From Sphingomonas sp. IW22 (lineage in GTDB: Bacteria; Pseudomonadota; Alphaproteobacteria; Sphingomonadales; Sphingomonadaceae): DNA of 64,000 bases. Below are positions 1 through 9,520 of the stretch, one piece after another (position 1 is the stretch's first letter; every line of letters starts with the position of its first letter). The notes under the pieces are model-generated. The model was not told the origin of the DNA and ran no database searches. It saw only the letters and a program-made list of their open reading frames with translations. The stretch spans positions 52,001 through 116,000 of the forward strand of contig NZ_JBGGWB010000006.1 in assembly GCF_041321155.1 (NCBI RefSeq), written 5' to 3'. Position numbers and translations under genes: made by a program.

Positions 1-2714
1 AGAAAGGGATCGCCGCCCGACAGGCTGACGAAACCGTCGGCCACCACCATGTCGGGAATGGTGACGCGCATTCCTTCGACCGTTTCTAAGAAATCCAGCG
101 CATCCTGACCCGGATCGAAAGCGCCGTCGGCATCGTCGGCGCTATCAAGGTAATCGGGCGTCTCGCTGGTCAGCACCGCATTGGGGATGGCGCGGCCCGC
201 CGTTCCGTCCAGCACATATTCGGGCAGCACATTGCCGCTGGACACAATGCTGTAGCCCAGCGTGTTGACCAGCATGGTGCGCGGCAGATTGCCGAACGAC
301 TGATATTCCATCACCCGCGCGCTGACCGTCACCAAATCGCCAACCTGAAGATCGGGCGCGAAGCCGGACAGCGCGGTGCCGGCGTTGCGATCGTCGCGGG
401 TCATGACGAAGATACCCTCGGACGTCAGCGCACTGGCATCCCAGTCGGCGTTTTCCTCCATCAGGTAGAAGCCCTGACGCGTACCGCTGGCATCGAGCGC
501 GGTGACGACCGCCTGCACCGTGACGATTGTCGTCGACGCGCTGTTGAACGCGAAATTGCCCTCGGCGGCCAGCACGGCGCTGAAATGCGCGCTACCCTGC
601 ACATCGCTGATGCGAAAGAAATCGTCGCTCAGGATCGTGCCTGTGCCGGTGCCGTCGGCGATGGTCGCGCCGTCGCTGGCGCCCGACAGGTTGACGAGAA
701 ACGCCTCGTCCCCTTCCCTGTGGGTATCGCCATTCACGACGATCTCGACAGTGGCGCTGGTCTGCCCTTCGGCGAACTGCACCGTCCCGGCGGTCGCGAC
801 ATAATCGCTGCCCGCGGCGGCGGTGCCGTCGGCGGTCTGATATTCGACCGAAACGGCGCTGGTGCCGCCGGTGCGCGTGATGGTGATGGTCGCGATCGTC
901 TGACCGTCATTCCCCTCGACCACGCTGGCGTCGCCGATCGACAGGCTGGCGGGCAGGCCGTCGTCGTTACGGATGGTCGCCTGACCCTGGGCATCGTCGG
1001 TGATGGCCCCATCGGTCGCGTCCGACAGGTTCAGGAAGAAAGTCTCGTCACCTTCGGTCACGGTATCGCCAAACACCTGCACTTCGACGCGAGCAGTCGC
1101 CTGACCGGCTTCAAACCGGATGGTGCCGCTGGCGGCGACATAGTCGTCGCCCTCCGTGGCGGTGCCCGATGCCGTGGCGTAATCGAGGCTGAAGGCCTCC
1201 TCCCCGCCCGAACGCACGATGGTGAAGGCCAGCACGCGGGCGCCGCCATTACCCTCGGCAATGCTGACGTCGCTGATGCTGACGCGTGGCGTCGGCGCGA
1301 TGAAGCTCTGTCCCGCATTCACGCTGCCAGGCGTGTCGTCGGTGATCAGCGCCCAGCTGAAGTCGCTCGCCTGGGTGCCGGTGCCGACGCGCCCGATCGA
1401 GGTGCCGGTCTGCGTACCGTCTTCCGACACGCCAACATCGACACTGGTCTGCCCTGCGGCGGGACCGTTGGCGGCCGTGAAGCTGCCTTCATAGGTGATG
1501 AATTCCGCGACGCGGCCATCGGGGCGGACCAGCGCGATCCCGTCCGGTTCGGTACCCGCGGCATTGCCGTTCTGAAGCCCGTTGGCGGGATAGGACACGC
1601 TGATCGTGCCAAAGCCGCTGGCTTCGTCGGCAATGATCCCGGACAGCGTCACCGCGCTGCCATAGGTGCCGAGCTGGGCCGGATTGCCGTTATACAGGAC
1701 GATCTGCCACCCGGTCAGGTCGGTGCCCGCCGCCCCGGCAATTTCGACGAACTCACCGGTATCGGTGCCGCCATTGTCGTAATGAAATTCATTGATGAAC
1801 GGATCGCTGGGTGCTGCCGCCACATCGTCATTGGCGATAATGCCCGTGGCTTCCGCGCGGTCGATGGTCGAACCGCCGGTCGCGTTGAACAGCGACAGCG
1901 TCATGGTTTCATTGCCCTCGACGACGGTGTCGCCCGCCACTTCGATCGTAACCATCCGCTGCGTTACGCCATCACCAAACGACAGCGTGCCGAACGGCAG
2001 CGCGGCGGCCAAGTCATCATTCTGCGCGGTCCCGGTCGCTGCAACGAAATCGACCGTGACGTTGCCGCTGCTGCCGCCCAGACGGTCGATGGTGAAGGTC
2101 ATCAGCGTGACGCCGTCATTGCCTTCCTCAATAATGACATCGGCGACAGTGAAGCTGCCCGGCGCACCGGTCGAGACGTTGAAATTGGCCGGATAGGTGA
2201 CGCCAGCTACATCGTTTTGCGTCCAGTTAACCGGGTCGGCGATCGCGGCCCGGATCTCGGCCGGCGTGCCGTCCAGCGGGCCGGTATAGGCGGCATTGTC
2301 GGCCCCGAACGCCAGCGCGTCGACCCCAGCGGTCAGACCGGTGGGCACCGCGCTGGTATTGGAATTGGTGGCATCGCCGGCAAAGCTGCCATTGCCATCG
2401 GCGAAATCGACCGCGAACAGAAATTCCGGGGCCGATGCCTCGCCGGTATAGGCTAAGATCTGATCGCCGCTGCCCGACGGATTGAACTGTCCGGTCAGGC
2501 CCGAAATCGCGATGACGGTGCCGACCGGCGTCCCTTCGGGCAAGACATATTCGAGCGTGCCTTCATTGGCGCGAAAGCCGCCTGCGGCCGTCCAGCCATT
2601 ATCGGTGAAACGGATCGTCTCGCCGCCCAGATCGGCCAGCACGACAAAGGCGAACGACTTGACCCCGGTGTCGGCGCCAAAGCCAACGATCGCGATATCC
2701 CCACGCTGAACCAC
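1..2714 (-). CDS. ExeM/NucH-type extracellular nuclease with lamin-tail and Calx-beta domains (C-terminus outside window)
   Basis: This frame runs open on the minus strand from a GTG at 2714 to the window edge, giving 904 residues and no stop. The GTG follows a GGGG ribosome site; the ATG at 2722 is in another frame. In order I see an N-terminal beta domain (residues 1-165), a Calx-beta repeat (about 180-290), a lamin-tail domain (about 305-455, with EFHYDNGGTDTGEFVEI), two more Calx-beta repeats (about 475-690) and a nuclease OB-fold region. The visible end, VEGMRVTIPDMVV, is typical of the ExeM/NucH family, whose endonuclease/exonuclease/phosphatase domain would lie beyond base 1. The likely role is secreted DNA degradation in the matrix. 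It may end in the C-terminal module of its neighbours, but that end is not visible. The family call is firm; activity cannot be judged. Confidence 0.8.
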   Translation of the reverse strand, partial: MVQRGDIAIVGFGADTGVKSFAFVVLADLGGETIRFTDNGWTAAGGFRANEGTLEYVLPEGTPVGTVIAISGLTGQFNPSGSGDQILAYTGEASAPEFLFAVDFADGNGSFAGDATNSNTSAVPTGLTAGVDALAFGADNAAYTGPLDGTPAEIRAAIADPVNWTQNDVAGVTYPANFNVSTGAPGSFTVADVIIEEGNDGVTLMTFTIDRLGGSSGNVTVDFVAATGTAQNDDLAAALPFGTLSFGDGVTQRMVTIEVAGDTVVEGNETMTLSLFNATGGSTIDRAEATGIIANDDVAAAPSDPFINEFHYDNGGTDTGEFVEIAGAAGTDLTGWQIVLYNGNPAQLGTYGSAVTLSGIIADEASGFGTISVSYPANGLQNGNAAGTEPDGIALVRPDGRVAEFITYEGSFTAANGPAAGQTSVDVGVSEDGTQTGTSIGRVGTGTQASDFSWALITDDTPGSVNAGQSFIAPTPRVSISDVSIAEGNGGARVLAFTIVRSGGEEAFSLDYATASGTATEGDDYVAASGTIRFEAGQATARVEVQVFGDTVTEGDETFFLNLSDATDGAITDDAQGQATIRNDDGLPASLSIGDASVVEGNDGQTIATITITRTGGTSAVSVEYQTADGTAAAGSDYVATAGTVQFAEGQTSATVEIVVNGDTHREGDEAFLVNLSGASDGATIADGTGTGTILSDDFFRISDVQGSAHFSAVLAAEGNFAFNSASTTIVTVQAVVTALDASGTRQGFYLMEENADWDASALTSEGIFVMTRDDRNAGTALSGFAPDLQVGDLVTVSARVMEYQSFGNLPRTMLVNTLGYSIVSSGNVLPEYVLDGTAGRAIPNAVLTSETPDYLDSADDADGAFDPGQDALDFLETVEGMRVTIPDMVVADGFVSLSGGDPF

Positions 2715-2932
2715 GATTTCATTCCCCTGTTTTGCCGCCCGTCATAGCGATGTCGCGGTGCGGCTTCAGGCGCTAGGCCGAGGACGTGACGATTTTGTTA
2801 TGATTTGGTTAACCCTGGCTACCCGGGGCGTGGGCAAGCCGGGCCGGCGGAGACGAATGGTCCATATCAGGACGAGGAGATGCGCCGTTTTGTCAGCTGC
2901 ACGCTTCTTACGCCCCGTTTGCGGTCGGCAAT

Positions 2933-2972
2933 GTTTCCCCGGGAAACCTTTCGGATGTTTCCCCGGGGAAAC
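2933..2972. promoter_or_regulatory. Two parS-like centromere palindromes
   Basis: Positions 2957-2972 read GTTTCCCCGGGGAAAC, a perfect 16-base palindrome. A near copy lacking one G lies at 2933-2947, 24 bases away start to start. Both have the GTTTC-N6-GAAAC arms of classical ParB sites but a different centre from the usual CACGTG. They end four bases before the parB stop codon, where a partition centromere is often found. ParB binding is inferred. Confidence 0.7.
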
Positions 2973-2976
2973 CGTT

Positions 2977-4011
2977 TCAGTTAAGCGGGTGGCCGTCGCT
3001 GTCGAGCCGGGTCAGCAATGCACGGAACATGGCCGACAGATCGTCCGCGCCAAGGCCAGATCCACGGTGCAGCCGGATCGTCACGCCCTGTCGATTGATC
3101 ACCTGCACCGATATGGCGGGGCGGCCATCGGCGCCATCGTGGCGATATCGGGTGAACGGATCGCTGCGGTCCTGCTTGGGCGCATCGAGCAGTCGGCGGA
3201 CGACATCGGCGGCGGGGAGGGGAGGCAATCCGCCGGTGACGCGCTGTTTCTGTTCGTGGGCGATCCGTCCGGCCTCTGCCGGGATGGTGCCCGTGTCGTC
3301 ATGGTCCAGCGCCTGCACCAGTGTATAGCCGGGCTTCAACTGGACATCGGCGGGCGACGCAAAAGCGGCGATGACCGCATCGGGCAGGGTAGCAACGCGC
3401 AGCATCTTGGACAGCCATCCCTTCGACACGTTCAGTCGTTCGGCCATGCGCGCCTGATGATTGCCGTAATGCACTCGCAACGCCTCTGCATAATTGCGTG
3501 CGCGTTCAAGGTCGGACACATCACGGCGTGCGCGGTTTTCAAGGTCGGCCAGACGAAACGCGGCCTCGTCGTCCAGATTGGCGACCTGGGCCACGAATTG
3601 CATGTCGGGATAGCTGTTGGCGCGCAGCCAGCGGATCGACCACAGCCGGCGGGTGCCTGCGATCACTTCATAGTCATGATCAGGGTCGCCATCGATCCGT
3701 CGGACGACGGCGGGCACCTTCTGCCCGCCCTCTGCGATGATCGAGCGGATCAGCTCGCCGCAATTCTCGGCCGACAGATACGCGTTGCTGCGGGCATTGC
3801 CCCGCCAGACGCGGACGCGCGCGGGATCGAGCAGCAATTGCGTCACCTGCCGCACCTCACCCGACGCCACCCGCGCCAGTGCCGATTCACGGCTGAGCAG
3901 CGTCGTTGCGCGGGTCCGTTCCGGCGCGGGGGCAGGGGGGTCGCACGACCGTTCGCCTTCGCCCTCATCCGCCAGCAGCGCGGCGAGATAGTCGGATTGC
4001 TTACGCGGCAT
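2977..4011 (-). CDS. parB: ParB/RepB-type partition protein
   Basis: This 344-residue centromere-binding protein should load on parS and work with ParA in replicon segregation. I chose the ATG at 4011 (MPRKQSDYLAALL): it overlaps the parA stop by 11 bases, and the frame upstream only shadows parA. The ParB/Spo0J nuclease-like domain carries VIAGTRRLWSIRWL. It is followed by a helix-turn-helix (residues near ARMAERLNVSKGWLSKML) and a C-terminal region with a likely dimerisation domain. The stop lies next to two parS-like palindromes. Chromosomal alphaproteobacterial parAB normally lies by gidB/trmE, which are absent, so a secondary replicon is more likely. No replication initiator gene is visible. 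Confidence 0.9.
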   Translation of the reverse strand: MPRKQSDYLAALLADEGEGERSCDPPAPAPERTRATTLLSRESALARVASGEVRQVTQLLLDPARVRVWRGNARSNAYLSAENCGELIRSIIAEGGQKVPAVVRRIDGDPDHDYEVIAGTRRLWSIRWLRANSYPDMQFVAQVANLDDEAAFRLADLENRARRDVSDLERARNYAEALRVHYGNHQARMAERLNVSKGWLSKMLRVATLPDAVIAAFASPADVQLKPGYTLVQALDHDDTGTIPAEAGRIAHEQKQRVTGGLPPLPAADVVRRLLDAPKQDRSDPFTRYRHDGADGRPAISVQVINRQGVTIRLHRGSGLGADDLSAMFRALLTRLDSDGHPLN

Positions 4012-5197
4012 GGACCAGCTCCTCTTCGCTGCTCGGCTCGACCCGACCCCAGCCTTGGCGGACCAGCTGTTCGACCTGCCGCATCGCTTCGTCCAGATTG
4101 GCGCGGCAGCGTTTGTGCGTACGCGGGGTGCCGATCGGCTTTTCAAGCTCATAAACCGTCATCATCCGCATCGCCGCATGGCTGATTTCGGCCGATTCCA
4201 GAATCGGCACCGGCAACAGCGCTGGACCAAAGCTCTGCTCCAGGATCGCCCGCACCATCGCATGGCTGGGATCATTGCCGTCGAACTTGGAACAGATCAG
4301 CCGCACGAATTGATAATCGACCGTGATTCCGGCCTGTGTCAGTTGCTGGAGCACCTGTTCCATCATCGACAGGAACTGCACCGTCGAACAGAAATCGGGC
4401 GTGGTCGCAGCCAGCGGGACCAGCAGCGCATTGGCCGCCTGCATCACTGCCAGGCTGATCGTGCCCAGCGCTGGCGGCGGGTCCAGCAGCACCACGTCGT
4501 AATCGGCGGCAAGGTCGATCAGACCCTGTTTCAGCTTGCGAAACCGCGCGGCCAGCACCGACCCGACCTCGCTTCCCGCCGCGGCCAGTTCATATTCGAC
4601 ATCGAACAGCTCAAGGTTGGACGGGATCAGGTCGACATTGGGCCACGGCGTCGATTTGACCGCATAATGCAGATCTATCTCGGTTGGGTCGATCGACAGA
4701 TAGGGATACAGCGTTTCTGCACGCGTGATGTTGAAATGCGGGTTGAAGCCGAACAGCGTCGTCGTCGTCGCCTGGCTGTCGCAATCGACCACGAGCACGC
4801 GATAGCCCTGCACCGCCAAATAATGCGCCAAGTGCGTGGTTACGGTCGATTTGCCAACCCCGCCCTTGAAGTTCTGGACCGCGATGATCGCTGTCTGATC
4901 GCCGGATGCACGAGCGGGGGAAGCGCCCAGCACCGCGCGCATATGCTGCAGTTCGGCCACTGTATAGCCCATGCGGCGGCCGCTTACCGATGCCGGGGCA
5001 GGGGGCAAGCGCCCATCTTCCTCCGCCATGCGGATGCGGTTGGTAGAACAGCCCAGCAATTGCGCGGCCTCGGCAATACCGAACCGGATATGCAGGCTCT
5101 TGCGGCTTTCAGGCAGAAACGCCTTGCGCCGCAGTCGTTCGATCATCCGCTCGCCTGCACTGGCCAGATCGCTAATCTGGTTGAGAACTTCTGCCAC
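4001..5197 (-). CDS. parA: ParA-type partition ATPase with N-terminal DNA-binding domain
   Basis: This 398-residue protein starts at a GTG (5197) behind GGGAGA. Residues about 36-92 look like a MerR-type winged helix (AEAAQLLGCSTNRIRMAEED), typical of plasmid type Ia ParA/RepA proteins that repress their own operon. The deviant Walker A motif is KGGVGKST (111-118), the A' motif is VLVVDCDSQATTT, and the Walker B motif is VVLLDPPPALG. It would drive segregation of the ParB-parS complex by ATP-dependent binding to DNA. It is transcribed leftward and overlaps parB, so the pair forms one operon. The N-terminal DNA-binding domain favours a plasmid or chromid origin over the short chromosomal ParA type. 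Confidence 0.93.
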   Translation of the reverse strand: MAEVLNQISDLASAGERMIERLRRKAFLPESRKSLHIRFGIAEAAQLLGCSTNRIRMAEEDGRLPPAPASVSGRRMGYTVAELQHMRAVLGASPARASGDQTAIIAVQNFKGGVGKSTVTTHLAHYLAVQGYRVLVVDCDSQATTTTLFGFNPHFNITRAETLYPYLSIDPTEIDLHYAVKSTPWPNVDLIPSNLELFDVEYELAAAGSEVGSVLAARFRKLKQGLIDLAADYDVVLLDPPPALGTISLAVMQAANALLVPLAATTPDFCSTVQFLSMMEQVLQQLTQAGITVDYQFVRLICSKFDGNDPSHAMVRAILEQSFGPALLPVPILESAEISHAAMRMMTVYELEKPIGTPRTHKRCRANLDEAMRQVEQLVRQGWGRVEPSSEEELVHAA

Positions 5198-5248
5198 GAT
5201 GTCTCCCGAATGAAGCAGTTTTCGAGTTTCGATAGGCAGTGTGGTTCA

Positions 5249-5258
5249 ATTGCGCAAT
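5249..5258. promoter_or_regulatory. Palindrome upstream of parA
   Basis: ATTGCGCAAT is a perfect 10-base palindrome about 52 bases upstream of the parA start, in the 111-base gap after the flippase gene. ParA proteins with an N-terminal DNA-binding domain repress their own promoter through such sites, so it could be the operator. A single short palindrome may also be chance. Confidence 0.3.
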
Positions 5259-5308
5259 GCTGCGGATCAAGGTCATGCATCCAGCCCGTGTGGCCGATGG
5301 CGCTGCAA

Positions 5309-6829
5309 TCAGCTCGGTGCGCGTGCGCTGCGTCGTGCGACGATGCCGCGCAGTAGCGAAAACGTTTCCTCCAGCGTGCGTCGGCCCGAGGGGCGTGTCA
5401 TCAGCATCGCGCCATAGGCCAGATAACCCAGCGTCACGGCAAGCAGCAGGCCGATAAGCGTGCGCGGCGCCACGGTGCCTGTGGCCAGCATGACGACGCC
5501 GGCGACGCTGCCCGCCAGGACAAAGGGTGAGGCGAGGTGAATCAGGTCCCGGGTCAATACCGGTCCCCGGCTGCCGGCTAGACGCCAGACCAGCGGCAGG
5601 CGGACGAAAATGTCGCTCAACGCATAAGCCGCCGCCACCCCCTCTGCCCCCCATGGCAGACCCGCCGCGAACGCCACCGCGCAACTGGCGGCGTTGAAGA
5701 TGCCCCATCGGCCGAATTGACCCGTCCGGCTCTGGCTGATGAACAGCCAGCCCAGCGTTACCGTAAGCGGTTGGTGCAATGATGCCAGCGCCAGCCACCG
5801 GAAGATATCGACCGCGCCCGACCATTGCGCGCCCAGCATTAGTGGAATGGCGACATCTGCCCAGATCAACAGGCACAGGATACCTGGCAGCGTCAGCAAC
5901 AAGATCTGCCCCACCGTCCGCGAATAGGCGGAACGGTAGCGTTCCGGCTCGTCCAACAGTCGCGACAGGGTCGGCACCATGACGCGCTGCAATGGCCATG
6001 TGATTTGCTGCAACGGGAACAGCAAAAGCTTGTACGCCCGGTCATACAGGCCAAGCGGTCCAGGCCCGTGGAAGCGACCGATCAGGATGTTGTCGAGGTT
6101 GCGGGCAAAGAAGTTGGTCAGGTTGAACGTGGTCAGCCCGCCGCCGAAACGCAGCATCGTCCAGACGCTGCGGACATGCGCTGGTCGGCCCGGACGCCAG
6201 CCCGACACCATCCACGCGCCTACCAGCGACGCCAGCGCGCTGGCCAGCGCATTGGCGACCAGCGCCCACGGACTGGGGTCGAACCATGCCCAAACAATCG
6301 CGGCGACCAGCCCGACGATAGCGGTCGCCATATCGACCAGCGCCAGCCCGCCGAAACGCATCATGCGCGTCGCCATCGCCAGATGCTGGGCGCCCAGTCC
6401 GGTTGTGAAGATCGCGACCGCAAGCGCCGTGACAATGGGGGTCAGTTCGTTCGCGTTGTAGAAAATGGCAGCTAGCGGAGAACAAAGCATCAGGATCAAC
6501 ATCAGCACGAACGACAACACCGCGTTGATCCAGAACATCGTGCTGGCCTGTCGATAGGTCAGCTCGCGGCTGACCACCACTGCCTGCGACAGCCCCAAAT
6601 TCTGAGCCATGCTGGCAAAGGCGATGAGCGGGGACGCCATTGCCACGAGACCAAAATCCCGCGGCGACAGAAAGCGCGACAGCACCACCACCGAAGCGAT
6701 CTGGACGGTCAGCTTCACGCCCTGCGCCGCGCCCGACATCATTGCTCCGCGCACGGCGCGCGCGCCCAGCCCCCCCGTGGCGTTGTCACGGGGAACGATA
6801 TCGTCGGGCCGGCTATTCCCCTTTGCCAT
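5309..6829 (-). CDS. Wzx-type polysaccharide flippase (PST family)
   Basis: This 506-residue membrane protein has about 12-14 predicted segments and the polysaccharide transporter pattern: a first segment preceded by GAMMSGAAQGVKLTVQI, then LSRFLSPRDFGLVAMA, LGLSQAVVV and GPGPLGLYDRAYKLLLFPLQQI. Such proteins move undecaprenyl-linked repeat units across the inner membrane before polymerisation. It is the first of two flippases in the window; the other starts at 40426. It lies upstream of parA in the same orientation, with a 111-base gap. Its neighbour upstream is an acyltransferase, so the two may handle a decorated repeat unit. Which flippase serves the main polymer cannot be told from sequence. 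Confidence 0.88.
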   Translation of the reverse strand: MAKGNSRPDDIVPRDNATGGLGARAVRGAMMSGAAQGVKLTVQIASVVVLSRFLSPRDFGLVAMASPLIAFASMAQNLGLSQAVVVSRELTYRQASTMFWINAVLSFVLMLILMLCSPLAAIFYNANELTPIVTALAVAIFTTGLGAQHLAMATRMMRFGGLALVDMATAIVGLVAAIVWAWFDPSPWALVANALASALASLVGAWMVSGWRPGRPAHVRSVWTMLRFGGGLTTFNLTNFFARNLDNILIGRFHGPGPLGLYDRAYKLLLFPLQQITWPLQRVMVPTLSRLLDEPERYRSAYSRTVGQILLLTLPGILCLLIWADVAIPLMLGAQWSGAVDIFRWLALASLHQPLTVTLGWLFISQSRTGQFGRWGIFNAASCAVAFAAGLPWGAEGVAAAYALSDIFVRLPLVWRLAGSRGPVLTRDLIHLASPFVLAGSVAGVVMLATGTVAPRTLIGLLLAVTLGYLAYGAMLMTRPSGRRTLEETFSLLRGIVARRSARAPS

Positions 6830-6910
6830 ACAGGCCGCCTAGCCGCTCGAGGCGCGTTTGAAAATGCGCGAACGCATCCGGGCCAGGCTCAATCGCCGCC
6901 TGACAGCCGC

Positions 6911-8101
6911 TTATGGTGCGTCGGTGCTTTGCGGGCGCAGGCCGCCGGGGCCGGTCTGCCCCACGGCCACCTTGCGGGCCACGCGGTTCAGCATGCCCAC
7001 CCACCACAAATCGAGCCGCGACAGCCACAATGCCATCAGGCCCGTTGCCAACAACGTTGCCAACGCAGCAAGACCGACACCAATCAGATTATAGCCCATG
7101 GCCAGCACCACCGCGCTGGCCAGCGACCCGATCACCGGGACGTGCAGGACATAGATGGCGAACGACAGCTGCCCCAGCTTGCGCGCACGCGGCCAGTCCG
7201 GTGCCTGCTCACGACGCCAGCGATGCACGCCCAGAAATACCAGTACCGCGCCCACGCCGTGGATCAGCCAGTCCATGCGCAGCACATGAACACCGATCTG
7301 CGGATCGGTGGCCATTTCTTCCGGGAAAGGCTTGTAGGTCGATCCAATCGCCAGCCCGAGTAAGATCAGCGTCGCCGCCACATGCGGCGGAAAGCGGATG
7401 GGAGAGCCGCGCAGGTATTTGGTTAGCAGCACCGTCACCGCGCAAATGGAGCAAAGGGAGTGTAGCGGCAGCGCCAGCAAGGCAATCAATCCAGTTGCGG
7501 CCACATCGAATAATGGGCGCCGCTCTCCGGCGATCACCAGCGCCGTGGACAGCGCAATCAAGCTGCCCAGCAATTCATAGCGCATGGTCCACAAGACCGA
7601 ATTATATTGGCTCAACCCTTGTGCGAACAAGCGGATGCTGTCGGCCGCGCCACCGACGATCGAGGGATCCGGCCAGTTATTGCTGATCTTGACCCCGCCG
7701 CTATTGGCCAGCCACGATGAACCGTTAAGTGCTGATGCCTCGACATTCATCATCCATCCGGCTGCGAACAGTAGCGCGGGCAGCATCGCTCCCACGAATG
7801 TCATCGGGAACAGGCGGGGAAACCGCTTGGTCATTGCCACCAGCGTCGGCACCGTTACCCGTGCTTCGACCAGCCTGACCGTCAGCGCAAAACTGGACAG
7901 CACGAAGAAGATCGTGACCATGAACGGTCCATTGACCAGCGCCAGCACGAACGGGCGCTCGACCGCGATGCCCATCACATCGGCGAACAACGGCATTTGC
8001 GACGGAGGCAGGAATGCACGCAGGAAATGATAAATCACTACAGCGACTGCAGCCAGACCGCGCAGCAATTCAAGGTCATCGTAGCGCGTCGGCCTGTTCA
8101 T
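6911..8101 (-). CDS. Acyltransferase 3 family membrane protein
   Basis: This 396-residue integral membrane protein opens with YDDLELLRGLAAVAVVIYHFLRAF, the first helix of the acyltransferase-3 (OafA/GumF/ExoZ) family with its conserved R and H. About ten membrane segments follow. The ATG at 8101 has an AGGAG site nine bases upstream. These enzymes transfer acetyl or succinyl groups to sugars of surface polysaccharides at the inner membrane. Together with the two acyltransferases at 27-31 kb it suggests a polymer with several acyl substituents. The donor and position of substitution cannot be read from the sequence. Confidence 0.85.
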   Translation of the reverse strand: MNRPTRYDDLELLRGLAAVAVVIYHFLRAFLPPSQMPLFADVMGIAVERPFVLALVNGPFMVTIFFVLSSFALTVRLVEARVTVPTLVAMTKRFPRLFPMTFVGAMLPALLFAAGWMMNVEASALNGSSWLANSGGVKISNNWPDPSIVGGAADSIRLFAQGLSQYNSVLWTMRYELLGSLIALSTALVIAGERRPLFDVAATGLIALLALPLHSLCSICAVTVLLTKYLRGSPIRFPPHVAATLILLGLAIGSTYKPFPEEMATDPQIGVHVLRMDWLIHGVGAVLVFLGVHRWRREQAPDWPRARKLGQLSFAIYVLHVPVIGSLASAVVLAMGYNLIGVGLAALATLLATGLMALWLSRLDLWWVGMLNRVARKVAVGQTGPGGLRPQSTDAP

Positions 8102-8395
8102 TTACGGCACTCCTGCCGGATGATCAAAGATGGTCTTATTAACGACACATGTTTGACTGTCACGCGCAAAAGCGACGGCCTGTGATCCACGAACGTCGTC
8201 AAACATAACGGTCGCAAAACAAGCCTCGATTTGCGTCCGATATTCCCGTTTTGGTACCCGTATCGCAGGGAACCCAACGGCAATACGTTGCGTTGGACGG
8301 CATCTTCAAGCTAATGTCAACTGCGCTTCGCATTACCGCCCTGAATTTGGTTTGGCATCGTGGGTACTGGTCGGCGCAGCGCAAGTGGGGGGCAC

Positions 8396-9424
8396 GTGCA
8401 TTACCGATCAATTGACGATCTGAATCGGACGATTCAGACCAGCGTGGGGCTGCTCCCGCGCGATATCGACTTGGTTGTCGGCATTCCTCGCAGCGGGCTG
8501 CTAGCGGCCAATCTCATCAGCCTAGCGCTGAACCTGCCGCTAGCCGATCTGGACGGATTTCTGGAAGGACGCATCCTGTCGGCGGGGTCCACCCGTCGCC
8601 GGACCGGTTTCGACCGCGCGGCCGACGCGTTCGAGCGTGTGCTGATCGTCGACGACAGCATCCTGTCGGGCGCTGCAATGCGCGAGGCGCAGGAAAAGGT
8701 CGCTCGCGCCGGTCAGACGCATCGCTGTCTCTTCTGCACCGTATATGGCCCGGAAGAGGATGTGGTCGATGTCGACATCATCATGGAACGCGTGCCGCGT
8801 CCGCGTGTGTTCCAGTGGAACTTCATGAACCACAAGGTGCTGGAGCGCGCGTGCCTCGACATTGACGGAGTGCTGTGTTGTGATCCCACGCACGACGAAA
8901 ATGACGATGGGCCGAGTTACACCAGTTTTCTGGCCAATGCCCGGCCGCTGATGGTGCCCGGTCGGCGGGTGGCGCATTTGGTGACAAGCCGGCTCGAACG
9001 CTATCGCCCCGAAACCGAAGCGTGGCTGGCCGCTCGCGGCATCGAATATGGAAAGTTGTGGATGCTCGATGTCCCGACGGCAGCGGAACGCCGCCGCCGC
9101 GGCGCGCACGGTGCCTTCAAGGCGCAGGTCTATGCCAGTGTCGACGCCCAGCTTTTCGTAGAGAGCGAGGAACGCCAGGCGATCGAGATCGCACGGCTTT
9201 CGGGCAAGCCCGTGCTGAGCATCGAAAGCCACACCGTCATCCAGCCCGATGCTCATCTGGAACATGCCGAACGTCTCCGCCGCCGTACCGCGCGCCTGCG
9301 GGAGCGGATGTCAAGCGAACGTCATGGCTGGCGCCGGGTCATCAAACGCGTGTTGCATCGCATCCTGGGCCGGAAACGTACGGAATCGCTTCTGCTGTCC
9401 AAGCGGCGCATGCGCAGCCTTTAG
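8396..9424 (+). CDS. Phosphoribosyltransferase-HAD-like fusion protein
   Basis: The N-terminal half is a type I phosphoribosyltransferase fold: DIDLVVGIPRSGLLAA, then the PRPP loop VLIVDDSILSGAAM. The second half holds LDIDGVLCCDPT, a HAD-like DxDG nucleophile motif, ending in a basic tail. I prefer the GTG at 8396 (protein begins VHYRSIDDLN) because a G-rich ribosome site precedes it and the fold begins there; a GTG at 8360 would add 12 residues. The protein has about 342 residues. Such fusions occur near capsule and LPS genes, but their substrate is unknown to me. It could serve in nucleotide-sugar or phospho-sugar metabolism. Confidence 0.75.
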   Translation: MHYRSIDDLNRTIQTSVGLLPRDIDLVVGIPRSGLLAANLISLALNLPLADLDGFLEGRILSAGSTRRRTGFDRAADAFERVLIVDDSILSGAAMREAQEKVARAGQTHRCLFCTVYGPEEDVVDVDIIMERVPRPRVFQWNFMNHKVLERACLDIDGVLCCDPTHDENDDGPSYTSFLANARPLMVPGRRVAHLVTSRLERYRPETEAWLAARGIEYGKLWMLDVPTAAERRRRGAHGAFKAQVYASVDAQLFVESEERQAIEIARLSGKPVLSIESHTVIQPDAHLEHAERLRRRTARLRERMSSERHGWRRVIKRVLHRILGRKRTESLLLSKRRMRSL

Positions 9425-9520
9425 CAACGGGAACCAAAACCGACGCGACGGCTTTGCAGTGGAAGCGCAGACGCGCCCTGCATTTCGTGCGCTTTGTCAA
9501 AACAATAGGGGGAATAGCGG

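Noticed and set aside
585..2456. 623-residue plus-strand open frame
   Set aside because: It is antisense to the ExeM-type gene, has low-complexity Arg/Gly/Ala composition and no family features. The minus frame gives clear Calx-beta and lamin-tail domains.
2758..5356. Long plus-strand frames over the partition genes
   Set aside because: They mirror parB and parA, which have complete motifs on the minus strand.
5172..5999. 275-residue minus-strand frame
   Set aside because: It is another frame of the flippase gene, whose own frame gives a full membrane protein.
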